Shown here one piece after another: positions 47,101 to 58,863 of a stretch of DNA of 64,000 nt. The stretch is from Ulva prolifera (taxonomy: Eukaryota; Chlorophyta; Ulvophyceae; Ulvales; Ulvaceae). The translations under genes and the position numbers were made by a program. How positions within the stretch are numbered: position 1 is the stretch's first letter; each line of letters opens with the position of its first letter. Location of the stretch: positions 7,075,172 to 7,139,171 of the forward strand of contig CM041201.1 in assembly GCA_023078555.1 (NCBI GenBank), written 5' to 3'. The notes beneath the pieces are model-generated. The model was not told the DNA's origin. It did not search any database and saw nothing but the letters and a program-made list of their open reading frames with translations.

Positions 47101-50100
47101 CTGAAGCCGTCAAGACACGAGAGTCCCCCAGGTCAGAACGACTCAGACAGCACAGACATGCCCGGTGGTGCCCATGTGGTGCAATCGAAGCTGTCAAGAC
47201 ACACGGAGGCGAGGGGGTATGCACGGGCAGCATGCATGTGGGCGCAGGCGCACCGGTAGACCGCGAGGCGGCTCGCGAGCAGCGGCGCGGTCTCGCGGAG
47301 GACGTCGCGGGTGTACGCCGTCACGAGCTCGCAGACCTTGCGGGTCTTGCAGAAGGCGATGGTGCGCAGGCCGTGCTGCAGGCACTCCGCGAGCAGCAGG
47401 CTGATCTCGAGGATGGGCGAGCGCCGCCGCTGCTCCAGCGCGACGCCTGCAGCGCCGTACCGGCCCTGCACATGCATGGCGCGCCCTCGGGGCGGCTCGG
47501 CTGCATGGTCGGAGCTCTGCCGGGGCAGCGTGTACTATGGGCGAGTAGGCATCCCATTGAATGGATCTTCGACCATATACCACCCTGCAAACTCCTTTGG
47601 CAAACGACCAGCGGACGGATTTTTGCAAAGCAGCCCAGCGGCTGCACGACCCAACACTTGACAGCTTCCGAATACAACGCCCTGGCAGTGATGATGAGGA
47701 CAACAGGTGCAGGGACGTACCTCAATCTTCTCGGATTTCGCGGCCTTCGCCACGGTGTCCAGGTTCCGCCGGATCTCGTCGCGCACGTCCTGCGGCAGCG
47801 CCGCGCAGCTGTGGCGGCCCCCGACCACGATCGTGTCACCCCGCCCCACACCGCGTGTGGTGCCGCCGACGCTGTCCAGCAGCTCCTGCACCTCCCGCTT
47901 CCGAGCCGCACTCTGCCGCGGCCGCTTCACTGCCGCTGCTACGGCACCCCGGCGGGCTTCGGCCCCTGCTTCAGCTCCACTCTGCGGCGTCTGTGCGTCC
48001 GCGGCGTCTGCGGGAGAGGCCGCCACCTCTGCGGCATCCTCCGGCCCCGCCGTCGAATTGCCCGGGTCTGCCGCAGGAGCCCCATCAGAGGAGGCTCGGC
48101 TGGGGCCTGGCGCTGCCGGGGTCGTGGCGCCGGCATCTGGCGGCTCGGAACCCTGGGTAGGGAGCGCCGGAGTGGACGCGTCGGGAGCGGTCGCCGCTGC
48201 TGCTGGAGGATCGAGGCCGAGTGGTGCAGCGGCCGGAGGCTGGTCTTCGCCCGAAGCGCGGCTGCGCTTGCGGCCGATCGCGATCTGCCGCCGCCACTCC
48301 TCGTCCGAGACGCCCTGCCCCAGCAGCTTGCTCCCTGCGCGCCCCCGGCCACGAATTGGTTGCTTTCGTCAGGTTCACTGATGGCTGCGCCACTGTGAGT
48401 AGGGAGAGGCCCTCTGCTTGGGAGGGAGCGCATTAAGCGTGCCTACATAAGCTTTCAGGCAGGCTGCTGCAGTGTGCCGCCGGGATGCGGGGGCTTTGTG
48501 TCAGTGAAGTGTTTTGAAACGGCATGCCGCAGCGAGGCAGTTTGCACATACACATGCACACACGTAACCCACAGGTGACATGGAAAGGTAGCAGGCCAGT
48601 ACGCACCCGTGCGCGCCGCGTTGCGTGCCCGTGCCGCCTGCCGAATCGCCTCCTGCTTCGCCCGCCGCAGCTCCAGCCCCCGCACGCGGCTCTCCGTGTG
48701 CGACAGCCGGCCGGGCCCCGGCCGCGGCGGCGCCACAGCCTCCGCCGGCAGCGGGGCCCCCCCGCCCTTCCCGGCCAGCAGCGGCGGGTTCCACAGCGCA
48801 AACAGCCGCGGCCCGTGCGGCGAGCCGTCATCGCTCACGACATGCACCGCATCCACACCGAGCAATGCGCACACGTGCTCCTGCGGCCGCGCGGATGTCG
48901 CCGATGCGACCGCAAACACCGGCTCGTGGCCGTACTCCCGCGCGCAGATGCGGCGCAGCCGCCGCAGCACGGCCGCGACGTGGCACCCAAACGCGCCCTT
49001 GTACATGTGGCCCTCATCGACGACGACGTAGCGGAGGTTGGCGAGGAAGCGATCAAACTGCGCGCGAACCGGGAGCATGCTCTGGTGGAGCATGTCCGGG
49101 TTGGTGACGAGGAGGCGGGCGCGGGCGCGGATGGCGGCGCGCGCGTCGGACGGCGTGTCGCCGTCGTACACGTCCACGGCGGGGGGGTCGGCCGGGAAGG
49201 CGGCGGCGAGCATGCGGCGCAGCACGGCGCGCTGGTCCTGAGCGAGGGCCTTGGTGGGAAACATGAGGAGCGCGCACGCCTCGGCGTCCTCCGCAAGGGC
49301 CTGCACGCGCGAACGGCGTTGCCGACGGCGGTGTGGGCACTTCCACAGGTGCCCATCAGCGGACGGGGGCACGGGTGGGCGTGCCTTTCATTTTCATAAT
49401 GACCTGTCAGTTGGACAGCATGGGCATGGCACAGGCACTTCTGCCCCAGAAGTTCTCGCGCGAGAATCGCCTCATGCGTATTACATGCTCATGCAAACAG
49501 CCGATCCAGAATCCGCTCCGGAGCCACCGGCCAACACCGCGTTAGGCAGCTGCTGTGATGTGACCAACCAATGGCAACAGGGGACTCAAAGCGGCCGCGG
49601 ATGCTACGGCAGAAGTCGGCTGCAGACCGCAGGACAGCCACCGCATGCATGCCCGCACACTGCGCGCGCAGCGCACCTGCAGGATCGGCACCGTGTAGCA
49701 CAGGCTCTTGCCGCTCGCCGTCGACGTGCACACCACGACGTGCCGCCGCTGCGTCAGCGCCGTGATCGCCTCCGCCTGGTGGCAGAACAGCTGCTGCGGG
49801 CGGATGCCGATGGAGGCGAGCGCGGCGCGCACGGGCGGGTGCAGCTCAAACGGAAGCGCGCCGCAGCGCGCAGCGCGCGCCGGCAGCCGCTCGACGTGCA
49901 CGAGCTGCGACTCGTAGTTGCCGCCGTCGCGTAGGTGGTCGAGGAACTCCGCGGCGGAGAGGGGCGTCGTGTCGAGGCACGGGGGCTTGTTGCGCTGCGT
50001 GTGGATGTGGCACAGCGCCGCGACCGCGCCCTCCGTCTCGTCTGCAGCACGCCGACGACTCAGACAGTGCGCATGCACGTGCACGCAGCACGCTGATTCC

Positions 50101-52953
50101 GCTGATGCCGCGGCTGCATGCAGTGCATGCATTGTCGAGCCCACACGGTGCAAGGGGGCGGGGTCACGCGGGAGGAAGACACGCTACCCTCCACACCGGT
50201 GCGTGTGGGCGTACCATCAGGCAGCACTGACCACTGAGCCATGAGGGTGCCGGCCGCGGCGCAGAGGTCCTCCAGCGACACGTCGGCAACGGAGAATTCG
50301 GCCGCCCATGCCCCCGCGCGGAGCGCCGCGTCCACGTGGCCGCGCGGCCTCGCGCCTGGGTCCTGCTGCGGCGGCGGTGGAGCGCCCTCAGCCTTGGCCG
50401 GCAGTGTGGCTGCGGGGGCAGGGAGCAGGTCCTGCAGCACCGCGGCCATGCGCTCCTGCTGGCTCTGCTGGCCCTGGCCTGCACCCAACGCTGCCACAGT
50501 CTCCGCCACAGTGCAGCACATACCCCACCATACCGTGCCGAACAGGCGATGAAATCGGTGGGTAGCAGCACATACGTAGGAACTGTAGGCCACGGCAGTA
50601 GACACTGAAACTTGCCTGGCTGGCCGCCCTGGTATTTTGTGTAACACAGCTGCACTGCACGCACACCACGCAGCGCATGAGCAAAGGCGCACCATTCGGT
50701 GGCGTCAGGGCCGCCTCATGTAGGAGCGCCACCGCCTGCACCAGGCAGCGCCGGAACGCCGCAAAGTGCCGCGCGCCGAACGACCCCGGCGCAAACGACG
50801 GCATGGCCCCCTCCACCGCCTCCCCACCTGAGGGCCCCCCCGCCGACCCACCCTCCGAAACCTCCCCACGATCCCCACGCTCCGCCTCCCCCCCCACCTC
50901 CACGATCCCAACCCCACCCACACCCGCGTCCTCTTGCCCAGCGACACCACCGTCCGACACAACACCGGCCGCAGCCACTTCAGCGTGTGTGACCGCCGCA
51001 GCAGCAACCGCCGCGTCTGCAGCCCTCTGCGCACCCTCCACCACCGCATCCTTCAACTCACTTGCCTGCGCCTTGCCGCGCTTGCGGGTACCCCGCTTGC
51101 GTGGTGGAGCTCCGTTGCCGTCCGCAAGCGGCACGTGCCGGGGGACGTCCTGCATGCGAACGGCAAAGTCCGTGCCCAGCAGCGCGCCCCGCCTGCCCCC
51201 ATCTGCCGCCGTCATGTCAATGACGCTGCCCCTGCGCTCCCCACCCGCTGCCGCAGCCCCAGCTGAGCGTGATGGCTCCGCCGCCGCAGACTCGGGGCCC
51301 GGGTGCACACCGGCACCGGCCCACACGGCCGCGGTCCGTTTCAGCTCGGAGAGAGCGGGTTTCCGGTCAGGCGGTGCGGGCGCGGGCGCGGGAGGGTGAT
51401 CAGGGGCGGCGGCGTCTGTGGAGTGATCGGCGGCGGGGTCCGATGCGGGGGCCCGCTGCGCGCGCACGGCGACCTCCGCGGCGTCCGGGGCGGCCGCGCG
51501 GCGCTTGGCCGCCCAGCCGCCACGCCACGGGCGCTCTTGCCCGACTTCGACCAGCAGCGGGCACAGCCGCGACAGCATCAGCACGTGGTCGGCGGTCACG
51601 CGCAGGCCCTCCGCTGCAAACACGTCCCGCAAGGAGTCTCGCACGGTCGTCCAGGACGCCTGCACACCGCGCCTGCGATTGGACTGTGTGGTTGGCAGGT
51701 GTTTTAGTTTCTCACAACGCTGCGGTGTTTGACAGGTTGCGTCCATGAAGCAAAGCCGATCACGTACAGGGCAGCTACCTCTCAGGGCACAACCATACGC
51801 CAGCGGCTGTCCTCTGCACTTGCCGTCCACTCGAGGAGTAGTGATCTGCTTGTTCAAAGATGATCTCAAGCACTTTCTCAAGCATTTGCTACGGCATGCC
51901 TGATGCCGGGGTAGCCATGTGCTGCCAGGTGTGGACCAAAGCAGCTGAGAGGCATCCGGCACTGCAGCTGGTGCCAATCGGTGCTGTTCCATTGAGGATG
52001 AAGTAGAATCGTTGCACTGGCAGGATACTCTGGGACAGAGCTGCCAGCGAGCCTGAGCTCAGGGGCACACCTGGACGCCATTGCGCTTCAGCCACAGGCA
52101 CAGTGCGCTCAGTGCAGCAAACATGCGCTCATATACTCCTGTTTCGCCTGGTAGCGGCATCTCCTGCATCGCGTCTTCTGCAATCTTGGTCACTCTTGGA
52201 GCAAAGAGACAGCAGCCCCATGATGGTTCGCCCTTCTTGCCTCGAGCCTTGCCTTTGCCTCCTGTATGCACAAAGCGAAGGCTGCAAACAGTGACGGGCG
52301 ATGCGTTGCATCCATGCTCGAAAAGTATGGTCATGGGATCTTACTGTTCTTCTGTGCTGGCCCAACTTGCTGCATGGGAGCTGTGTCCTCTCCGCCCTGC
52401 TGTGCTTGCTGCGATGATGCATAGGAACTGCGCGTCGATGCTGCTCTAGACGTTTGATTGCTGGCAGGGGGATGCTGGAGCTCATGCTTGTCGTTGATTC
52501 TCTCGGGCATGGGGTCGGGGCGTGGTTCTGCTGCAGTTGCTGGTGGTCGGCATTGCACTGCATTGCTGCCACAGGCACCGGTGGCCGCCTCTGCAGCAGC
52601 TGCATCACTGGACGGCTTGTCAAACACGAGTCTGCGCTTAGATCTGCGGAGCACTTGTGTCGAGGTGTCAGAGGCGCTGAGAGGCTGGAGAGGTGAGGCT
52701 TGCACTGGTGAGGGCCCATGCTTGGCTTGCAACAGTCGGTTTGTGGGAGATGGATGCGGGCGTGAAACAAATCCGGGCAGCAACGTGTCTTGGTCACCAT
52801 GCACGCAGCCGTATACGAGGCTACTTTTGGTGTCAACGGCTGCATCTGCAGCGGGTGGTTGCTTGGGAGGTGCCTGCACTCGGGTGGGCAGAGGTGCAGG
52901 AGCTTTGAGGGCTTTACTCCTTGTCCGACCTACATGGACGGCAAAGAATGGCT
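44152..52953 (-). CDS. HRQ1: HRQ1-type DExH-box helicase with C-terminal DUF1998 zinc domain
   Basis: This 8.8-kb multi-exon gene encodes an HRQ1/YprA-like 3'-5' DNA helicase. N-terminal exons (52953 to about 50200) hold a low-complexity part, then [38 protein letters not shown] and [20 protein letters not shown]. Helicase motifs follow: [10 protein letters not shown] and [12 protein letters not shown] (Walker A, about 49710), [35 protein letters not shown] (motif II, about 49020), AVASAT (motif III), [31 protein letters not shown] and QQAGRAG (motifs V-VI, about 46750). The DUF1998 region has [20 protein letters not shown] and [11 protein letters not shown]. The final exon gives [20 protein letters not shown], a zinc-binding cysteine cluster, then the stop at 44152. 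HRQ1 acts in crosslink repair. The start codon is not found; the first coding segment reads [20 protein letters not shown]. Confidence 0.9.
45675..45745. repeat. Dispersed repeat copy 1 (in an HRQ1 intron)
   Basis: AGCCGTATCC, a few variable bases, GGACATTGACAACTCC, then GGTAATTG further on, is shared with 57532-57598. It lies in an intron of the helicase gene. It may be a remnant of a short interspersed element. Confidence 0.55.
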
Positions 52954-54099
52954 TAGATGCTTAGCTTCACCGGCTGAAGTTGGCATCAGATAGATGTTCA
53001 ATGAGGTGTATCTCTGGTGGTGTTGCAGTTCGTAGCTGTCCACAATGGCACCTGGAGTCAATCGGCCTGCACGACAGAATCTTACCGGTAGCGCTTTTCC
53101 TTGGCACGGCAAGCAATGCTATTTCATGGGTTCCTGGAAAGGCTTCTGTGATCGTCAAATTCTTGGAGATTTTCCTGCCCTGCATGGCAAGGAATACATC
53201 CACCGTGCTGTCACGTTCAGAATGCAAGGGCGCGATGATGATACAAAACCGAATGGTCTCAATGCATGTACAATAATCTTACATTGTGGTACAGTGTACA
53301 CCGATCCAAAACATCTCCGAAGTGCTCTTCAGGCGACGTGTTCTTTAATACGTTCGCGACGGTTTGGGTGCAATCTGCAGCGGTGGTGGCCACTACATCG
53401 CCCTGGATCGATTTGAATGTAACATCAACGCGCATCCGATCTCAATTTGCGAAATCGCGCTGGTCAGGGCGAGGAGTCGGAATTCAAATCGTTTTGGAAA
53501 TGTAGCCGCGAGGCTGCGCCCTGGACAACCTGTGCTACATGTAGATCGCAGTTGTGATGCCCTGCAGTGAAGTGTTCCACACTTCAGCGTGCTGGGAGCT
53601 GCAGTGTGTGGCCCTAATGTGCACCATCAGCACTTCGAAGGCCTCGGTCGAGTCCGTGGACACAATGCATGTGCTGCCAAGGTGAATCGGGACGCAGTCG
53701 GCTCACGATGGTATCTGGCATCAAATCATTAGCAGAATGCCCTGCGGCGAGTGGATAGGTGGACTGTGGCGTCTTTGTGTTCTCAACGGCGAGTGGTCTG
53801 TTTTGCACTCCGCGCTTCGGGATATTCTGGTCGGTCGGGACTTGCATGAACACGCCCATCTTCGACACGATGTGTTGATACTATGTGTCGCTCTTTCTAT
53901 TTGTATATCTCTGCTGCCTTCTTGGTGTGGCACTGCAGGAGCTGCATTCCTGCATTGCCACAGTTCAGCTGATTTGCACTATGGAGCTCACCTGCAATGT
54001 ATCAACGCCACCACGACGTTCCTGTGCTTTCAACAGGAGTTTCTTCCTTGTTGTTGCGGGGTGCGTCTACTATACTCCAGTGTCAGCCACAACCAGCAC
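52954..54099. other. Unresolved region; possible plus-strand exons with VMO-I-like pattern
   Basis: Plus-strand frames read HGKQCYFMGSWKGFCDRQ, then RMQGRDDDTKPNGLNACTI (about 53110-53275) and GGGHYIALDRFECNINAHP (about 53377-53433). The Gly-Ser-Trp, Asp-Asp-Thr and Asn spacing recalls vitelline membrane outer layer I-type beta-prism domains, but the match is by eye and weak. Splicing is not solved. The region ends at the retroelement insertion. Confidence 0.25.
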
Positions 54100-54116
54100 T
54101 GGACCAAGTGTATGTA
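54100..54116. repeat. Retroelement target-site duplication, left copy
   Basis: TGGACCAAGTGTATGTA, 17 bases, is identical to 57495-57511. Confidence 0.88.
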
Positions 54117-54175
54117 GTTACAAAGGACAGAGGCCGGGAAGCGAGCCGTTGCCAGGAATACACACGCAAATCCAC

Positions 54176-57100
54176 TCACGCAGTCATGGCACTAGGCCGG
54201 GCACGAGCACGTACCACAGCTCGGCCGGTGATGCCAGCCAAAGATCGAAGCCCCGCACGGAGCACAAGAGCATTCCCCTTGCACAACGCCACACTCAACC
54301 GGCGCAGAGCATTCGTCACAAACAAAGCACGGTTCACCTTGCCACACCGAGACGCAACCTCCGCCAGCTGATTCAAGTGATTCATGGCAGGCCGTCCCAA
54401 TCGACCATGCGTCTCATGCGACAACGGCACAAAACTATACGCATCAGGGTCGTACAAACGATAAGCAGTGCGTTTCTGCACGTCCCGCGTCTCCGCAGCA
54501 CCCCCGTCCTCGCGGGCCGCACGGCCGCAATAGGAACCGGCACAGGGGTTCACAACCGACACATCTCCTATGCACAAAGGGTCACCCGGCGGCATAAACA
54601 TGATGTCCCCCAGTTTCTCGTGGGCCACTGCCCTGAACACCTGATCCAGCGCCGTTGCCTGCGCGGCAGCGGCCTGCTCCCCAGGCCCCGCCGGATCCTG
54701 ACCACCCGGCGCCGCCGCCGCCGCCGCCAGGGCCGCAGCCCGCGCTGCGTTCGGCGTGTGGCACCCCATCTGGGCGCTGTGTCCAGCATTGGCGTCGGCG
54801 GCCGGAGCAGGCGTAGGTGCCGGCGCCTCGTCCGCGCGCGCGGTTGGCGGCGGCGGCGGGGCTGCAGGCATCGGCGCCGCGGGCAAGGCTGCCCCACGCG
54901 AAGGGCCCGCGACCTGGGTGGCGGGCTGGGGCGGAGCAGGGGGGGGCGAGCCCAACGGGCTAGCATGGATCTGCCTCGATGCGGCCGCGAGCCGCGCGCG
55001 GACGAACGGCGCTGTGCGCGGGATGCGGGTGGATGCCACACACGCGTGGGACCCGATCTCGCGCCATTGTTTTTCAACGATATTGTGGCGCGAAGTCCAG
55101 GTCCCCGCATTGTGCGTGCAATTCATCGCGTGGTCGAGATCATGCGGCTGTATGAGAGTGCCACATTCGCAGCGCGAGCCGACCGCATTGGGAGGGGCTG
55201 GGGACATGCCCAGGAGATACCTGATGCACAGCATGAACTCAATGTCAGTCATGCGCAGCGCCTGGGAGAGCGGCAGGGTGCTCAACCAAAGGGTGGCTGC
55301 ACGGCAAGCACAGCTGCGAAGCCGTGCCAAGCTGCATGCACCCTCGAGCGTGGTGACGTCATGGCTGGCAAGCAGAGCTGCCCGGCGGCGCAGGGCAACC
55401 AACTTTGTGATACGCTGCTGCATACCAGGTAACACCTTGGCGATGGTGTCGCCGCTCGCCGGCCCGGGCAGCTCCGGATGGAGCTGCTGAGCGACGTTGA
55501 GGGCCTGCCAGGTTTCCTGCAAGTGTTGCCCGTGCGGCCCCCGGAACGGCTGCATGCACTCGGGGCCTCCTGCGAATGCCTTTTGGCTCACCGCAGCTGC
55601 AGCGAGGTACGCTCCGTCCGCGACCTCCTGCGGCGTGGACATGATGCCCAGGCCTCCGAGGCGCGCTGGAAGGACGGCTTGTGCGGCCGCACGCAGGTCG
55701 TCCCGCGGGACGCGCATGATTTCATTCACCGCAGCCAGGACAGACGCCTCCGTCCGGCGCATGTGATCGGAAATGTGCGCCCACGGCACCGCCCTGGCGT
55801 AGTGCAGCATGCGGCGTTGGCAGGACATCGTGAGCAGCAAGAACTGGTCTTGCGCTTTCAGGGGCAGGCTCATCATCTTCTCGATGGTGGCGCACACCTT
55901 GTCGGCCGTCGCTTCCGCGTGCGCCGACTCGAACGCCGGGGTGCCGATGGGCGTGCCGGTGATGACGGTGCCCTCCGTGGCATGCGTTATGCCGAGCGCG
56001 GCCGCAACGGATCCCGCATGCTGGGGGTCGCGCGAGTAGGCCGTGCACTTGTGCAGCTGGGGCTCCAGCCCGAGGGGCTCTGCTGCCGAGACCAGCGCAC
56101 GGAATGCGGCGGCGGCGTCCACGCGCTGCCCGGCGATGGTGCAGTCGTCATGATACGCCATGAGGGCGGCCGTGACCTCCCTCCCGGGTGGCTGGTGCTG
56201 GGCCTGCACTGCCTGGAGGGGGCCCTGGAGGGCCAGGGCGAAAAGCAGCGGGCTGATGGGGTCGCCTTGACGCACGCCGCGCTGCGACGTGATTGCAGCG
56301 GTGCCGGGCGGTGCGCCTTCGACGTAGAGATTTGCGGGGAACCTGTAAAGCATGGTGGCGAAGGGCAGCAGCGCAGGCTTGTGAGACGCAACGGCCTCCA
56401 AGATGGCTGCACGGGACATCATGTTGAATGCATTCTTCCAGTCCAGCTGCACAAGCACGACATCGTCCCACGCTTGCAGCACGGCGCGCGCAGCATGGCC
56501 CAGGTTCTGCGCGCCCCCTGGCACCCCGACCCCCACCTGCAGCGGCGCGAGGGAGGCACCTAGGCCACTGCACAGGGTCATGGCGCACAGGCTTACCAGG
56601 CGCTGCCACGTCTCTGCAATGGCGATAGGGCGGACGCCTCCCTGTGGCTTCTCCTGCGGGAGGAGGCGGCAGTCCAGCAAGCGCGGGAGGTGTGGCAGCC
56701 GGCCGGCGAGGGCCGCATTCACGAAGCGGTGAATCTCCGTGAGCGCGGCCGTGGAGGCCGTGCCGGCAGCCCGGATGTGCTCATACGTCCACCCCGACAG
56801 GCCTGGGCCGCTGCCCTTCGGCAGCTTGTCGAGCAGGGCGAGGAGCGTCACCTCGTCGATTTGCAGCGGGGGCGCGGGCTCGGCGGGCTGGGTGTCGGGG
56901 GGAAGCGCTTCTGCGGGATGCAGGTGCCGCAGCTCCTCATGCACTTCCGGGGTGTACCTGGCGATGGGCGGCGCCTCCACTTTCTCCGCGCCTTTGCGGA
57001 GATTACCGTCGCTCAGTGACCTGTGGACGGAGCCCGCCAGGCGGCGATCCTGGTTCTGATTCATTCTGCGCTTCTGGCTCGGAGTGGGCTCCGCCAGCCT

Positions 57101-57494
57101 GGGCTCCTCGCCGTCCATGAACAGCGTGATGCATGTACGAGCGCGGCGCGCCGTGCCGTCCCCTCCCTTCAGCGACAGAACCTTACCAGGGAAGTCGAGG
57201 AAGCGGCCCAGGGCCAGTCGTGCTCCGTCGATGTTTGACGCGTCGCTGGCATCGTTGAAATCTCTGAGGAGCTCGGCCGTTGCGTCGCCGAACTCCGGAT
57301 GGACGGTGTCCGGGACCTTCGGGGAGGGCCTGGGCTGGGCGGTGTAGTGGGCGGCGGCGGGGGCTTCGGTGAAGTGACGGGGTGGCTGATGGGGGTGCGG
57401 CTGGGCAGGCTGGGCAGGCTGCGGCTGGGCGGGCTGCGGCTGGGCGGGCTGGGCTGGGGCGGGCTGGGCAGGGATGGGCTGGGCTGGGGCGGGT
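54176..57494 (-). CDS. Retrotransposon polyprotein fragment: RT, zinc knuckle, endonuclease-like C-terminus
   Basis: The frame is open for about 1100 codons with no stop. The first 50 or so residues are Pro/Ala/Gln repeats. Reverse transcriptase motifs follow: KGSGPGLSGWTYEHIRAA, CRLLPQEKPQGGVRPIAIAE, VLVQLDWKNAFNMMSR (motif A aspartate), RGVRQGDPISPLLFALALQ (motif B) and LMAYHDDCTIAG, where YHDD replaces the usual YADD (motif C). A cysteine-histidine cluster, CECGTLIQPHDLDHAMNC, comes after the thumb. The C-terminus has IGDVSVVNPC, a lysine in RDVQKRTAYRLY and HETHGR, an order reminiscent of the PD-(D/E)XK restriction-like endonuclease of R2/Dualen-type LINEs. The apparent start is the truncation point, not a real start codon. 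Confidence 0.85.
57393..57494 (-). repeat. GC-rich tandem repeat coding for Pro-Ala-Gln at the truncated 5' end
   Basis: Roughly 10-base GGGCTGGGCA/GGGCTGCGGC units repeat here. On the minus strand they encode PAQPAQPQ-like residues. The repeat forms the first part of the retroelement copy. Confidence 0.8.
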
Positions 57495-57511
57495 TGGACC
57501 AAGTGTATGTA
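57495..57511. repeat. Retroelement target-site duplication, right copy
   Basis: TGGACCAAGTGTATGTA is identical to 54100-54116. A TGTA microsatellite continues to its right for about 10 bases. Confidence 0.88.
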
Positions 57512-57531
57512 TGTATGTATGCATGATTACA

Positions 57532-57598
57532 TAGCCGTATCCATTTGGACATTGACAACTCCGAAATCCGGGAGTGTGTGTACAAACGTGGTAATTGA
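57532..57598. repeat. Dispersed repeat copy 2
   Basis: It shares AGCCGTATCC and GGACATTGACAACTCC with 45675-45745 at similar spacing, ending with GGTAATTG. It begins about 20 bases right of the retroelement duplication. Confidence 0.55.
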
Positions 57599-57611
57599 CA
57601 CATCTACAGGT

Positions 57612-58863
57612 CGATCATATGCTCCACTCTGTACACATTGCTTCAGGAGCTCCTTTTCAGGTATGTCCGATGTTGCCTTCACATCTGCAACACCTTGAGG
57701 AAATCTAACCCGATGTGTGATCAGACAAACTGATTTTGTGGCGCACGGCTGGCTGACCTTCATCACATTCGTGGTATACACTATCATGGGATTTTTGGAA
57801 ATGCTTGTAAGTGGCAAATCATTGCAGCTGCGACAGCGCAGTATGGTGTGCCTCATTGGTCCTAATGCAGCACCTGGCATAGCATTGCAACTCCCCCACA
57901 CCAGCTTTGCAAGCAAGTGCTAAAGCGTCACAAGCAGGAAACAAAATGGATCGTAGGTGGTCTACATGGCGATCTCAGGGATGAGCATGTTGGCAACATA
58001 CACCACTAATGTGGCACTTCACCACATTCCATACAGCGTCAAGATTGTGACAAAGAGCTGCAGAATTGTGCCAGTCATGCTGTTCTCCGTCCTCTTACAG
58101 GGCGCGACCTACACGTCGCAGGAGGTCAGTGCTGCAGCGGTTCTGGTGATTGGGGTTATTCTATTCGTCAAGGGCGATCCAGCTGCCAATGTCCTGGAGG
58201 AGAAGCCGGTTCACATGTCAGGATTGACCATGCTGCTGGCAGCTGTGGCGATTGATGCATTGGTGGCCAACCTTGAGGAGAAGTACCTGTTTCGGATCAA
58301 CCCTGCAGCGTCCAGAACGGAAGCGATCACTGTCCTCAGTGCATGTGCAAGCGTTTTCTCGTTGCTGACCCTTGTAGCATCAGGTGCACACTCACTTGGT
58401 GTGACTACTTCATCTGCTTCACTGGGAAATCTGGAATGCACCATTGCCCATGCATGCAGGGGAAGTGTCTGACATACATGCACACACTCAGAACGCAGTA
58501 TCCAATCCCAAAGTCTGGAGCATAATTGTCTTGTCGGCCATAGCAGGCTACGGTGCAATGAGCTTCATGCTCATTATGATCAGTATGTATGGTGTGACTA
58601 CAACTGAGGTGATCAAGACGGTGAGGAAGGTCCTGAATGTCGTGTTCAGCTTCATCCTATTCCCCAAGCCAAAAACATGGCTACATTTTACTGGCGGACT
58701 TCTGGTCCTGTGCGGCCTGAGCCAATTCTCTAAAAGGAAGATCAAGGTCAAGGCCAAGGCTACCCCAAAGATAGCTGACGTGGAAAGTGGGCACTTCCAA
58801 AGTTCGAGAGCAGTAAACGGCAATCTGAGATTGTCACCTGATAGTAACAGCACAGATTGTTAG
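57612..58863 (+). CDS. SLC35B-type nucleotide-sugar/PAPS transporter (UAA family)
   Basis: The product is a multi-pass Golgi/ER transporter. A short exon (about 57612-57660) reads STLYTLLQELLFR, the typical first-helix end. Then come DFVAHGWLTFITFVVYTIMG, MSMLATYTTNVALHHIPYSV, KIVTKSCRIVPVMLFSVLLQ (the conserved KSCRIVPVM signature of the SLC35B group) and VLVIGVILFVKGD. A later exon from about 58510 has SAIAGYGAMSFMLIMISMYG, TEVIKTVRKVLNVVFSFILF and HFTGGLLVLCGL, and ends in a basic tail with VKAKATPKIADV. The order and signatures fit SLC35B2/B3-like carriers of UDP-sugars or PAPS; which substrate is unclear. The first exon and ATG are missing and may lie left of the retroelement, which would then sit in an intron. 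Confidence 0.85.

Larger units (their letters stand above)
54117..57494 (-). mobile_element. 5'-truncated non-LTR retrotransposon with RT and restriction-like endonuclease
   Basis: The 3378-base insertion is bounded by 17-base direct repeats. It lies on the minus strand. Its 3' UTR is only about 60 bases (54117-54175), ends TCCTTTGTAAC and has no poly-A tail. Its 5' end falls inside coding sequence with no in-frame ATG in the first hundred or so codons, so the copy is truncated, as is usual after target-primed reverse transcription. No terminal repeats of LTR type are seen. Confidence 0.88.

Noticed and set aside
47016-48398. 460-codon plus-strand frame opposite the helicase
   Set aside because: It is antisense to helicase exons and introns, with Arg/Gly/Ala-rich composition typical of shadow frames in GC-rich DNA.
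55478-56563. 361-codon plus-strand frame opposite the retroelement
   Set aside because: It is a GC-rich shadow of the RT frame. It has no domain motif, while the minus frame has the full RT motif set.
57502-57502. Start codon of the retroelement frame at its right edge
   Set aside because: The first codon is TTG inside the target duplication. The frame is simply open at the truncation point, so no start was called.
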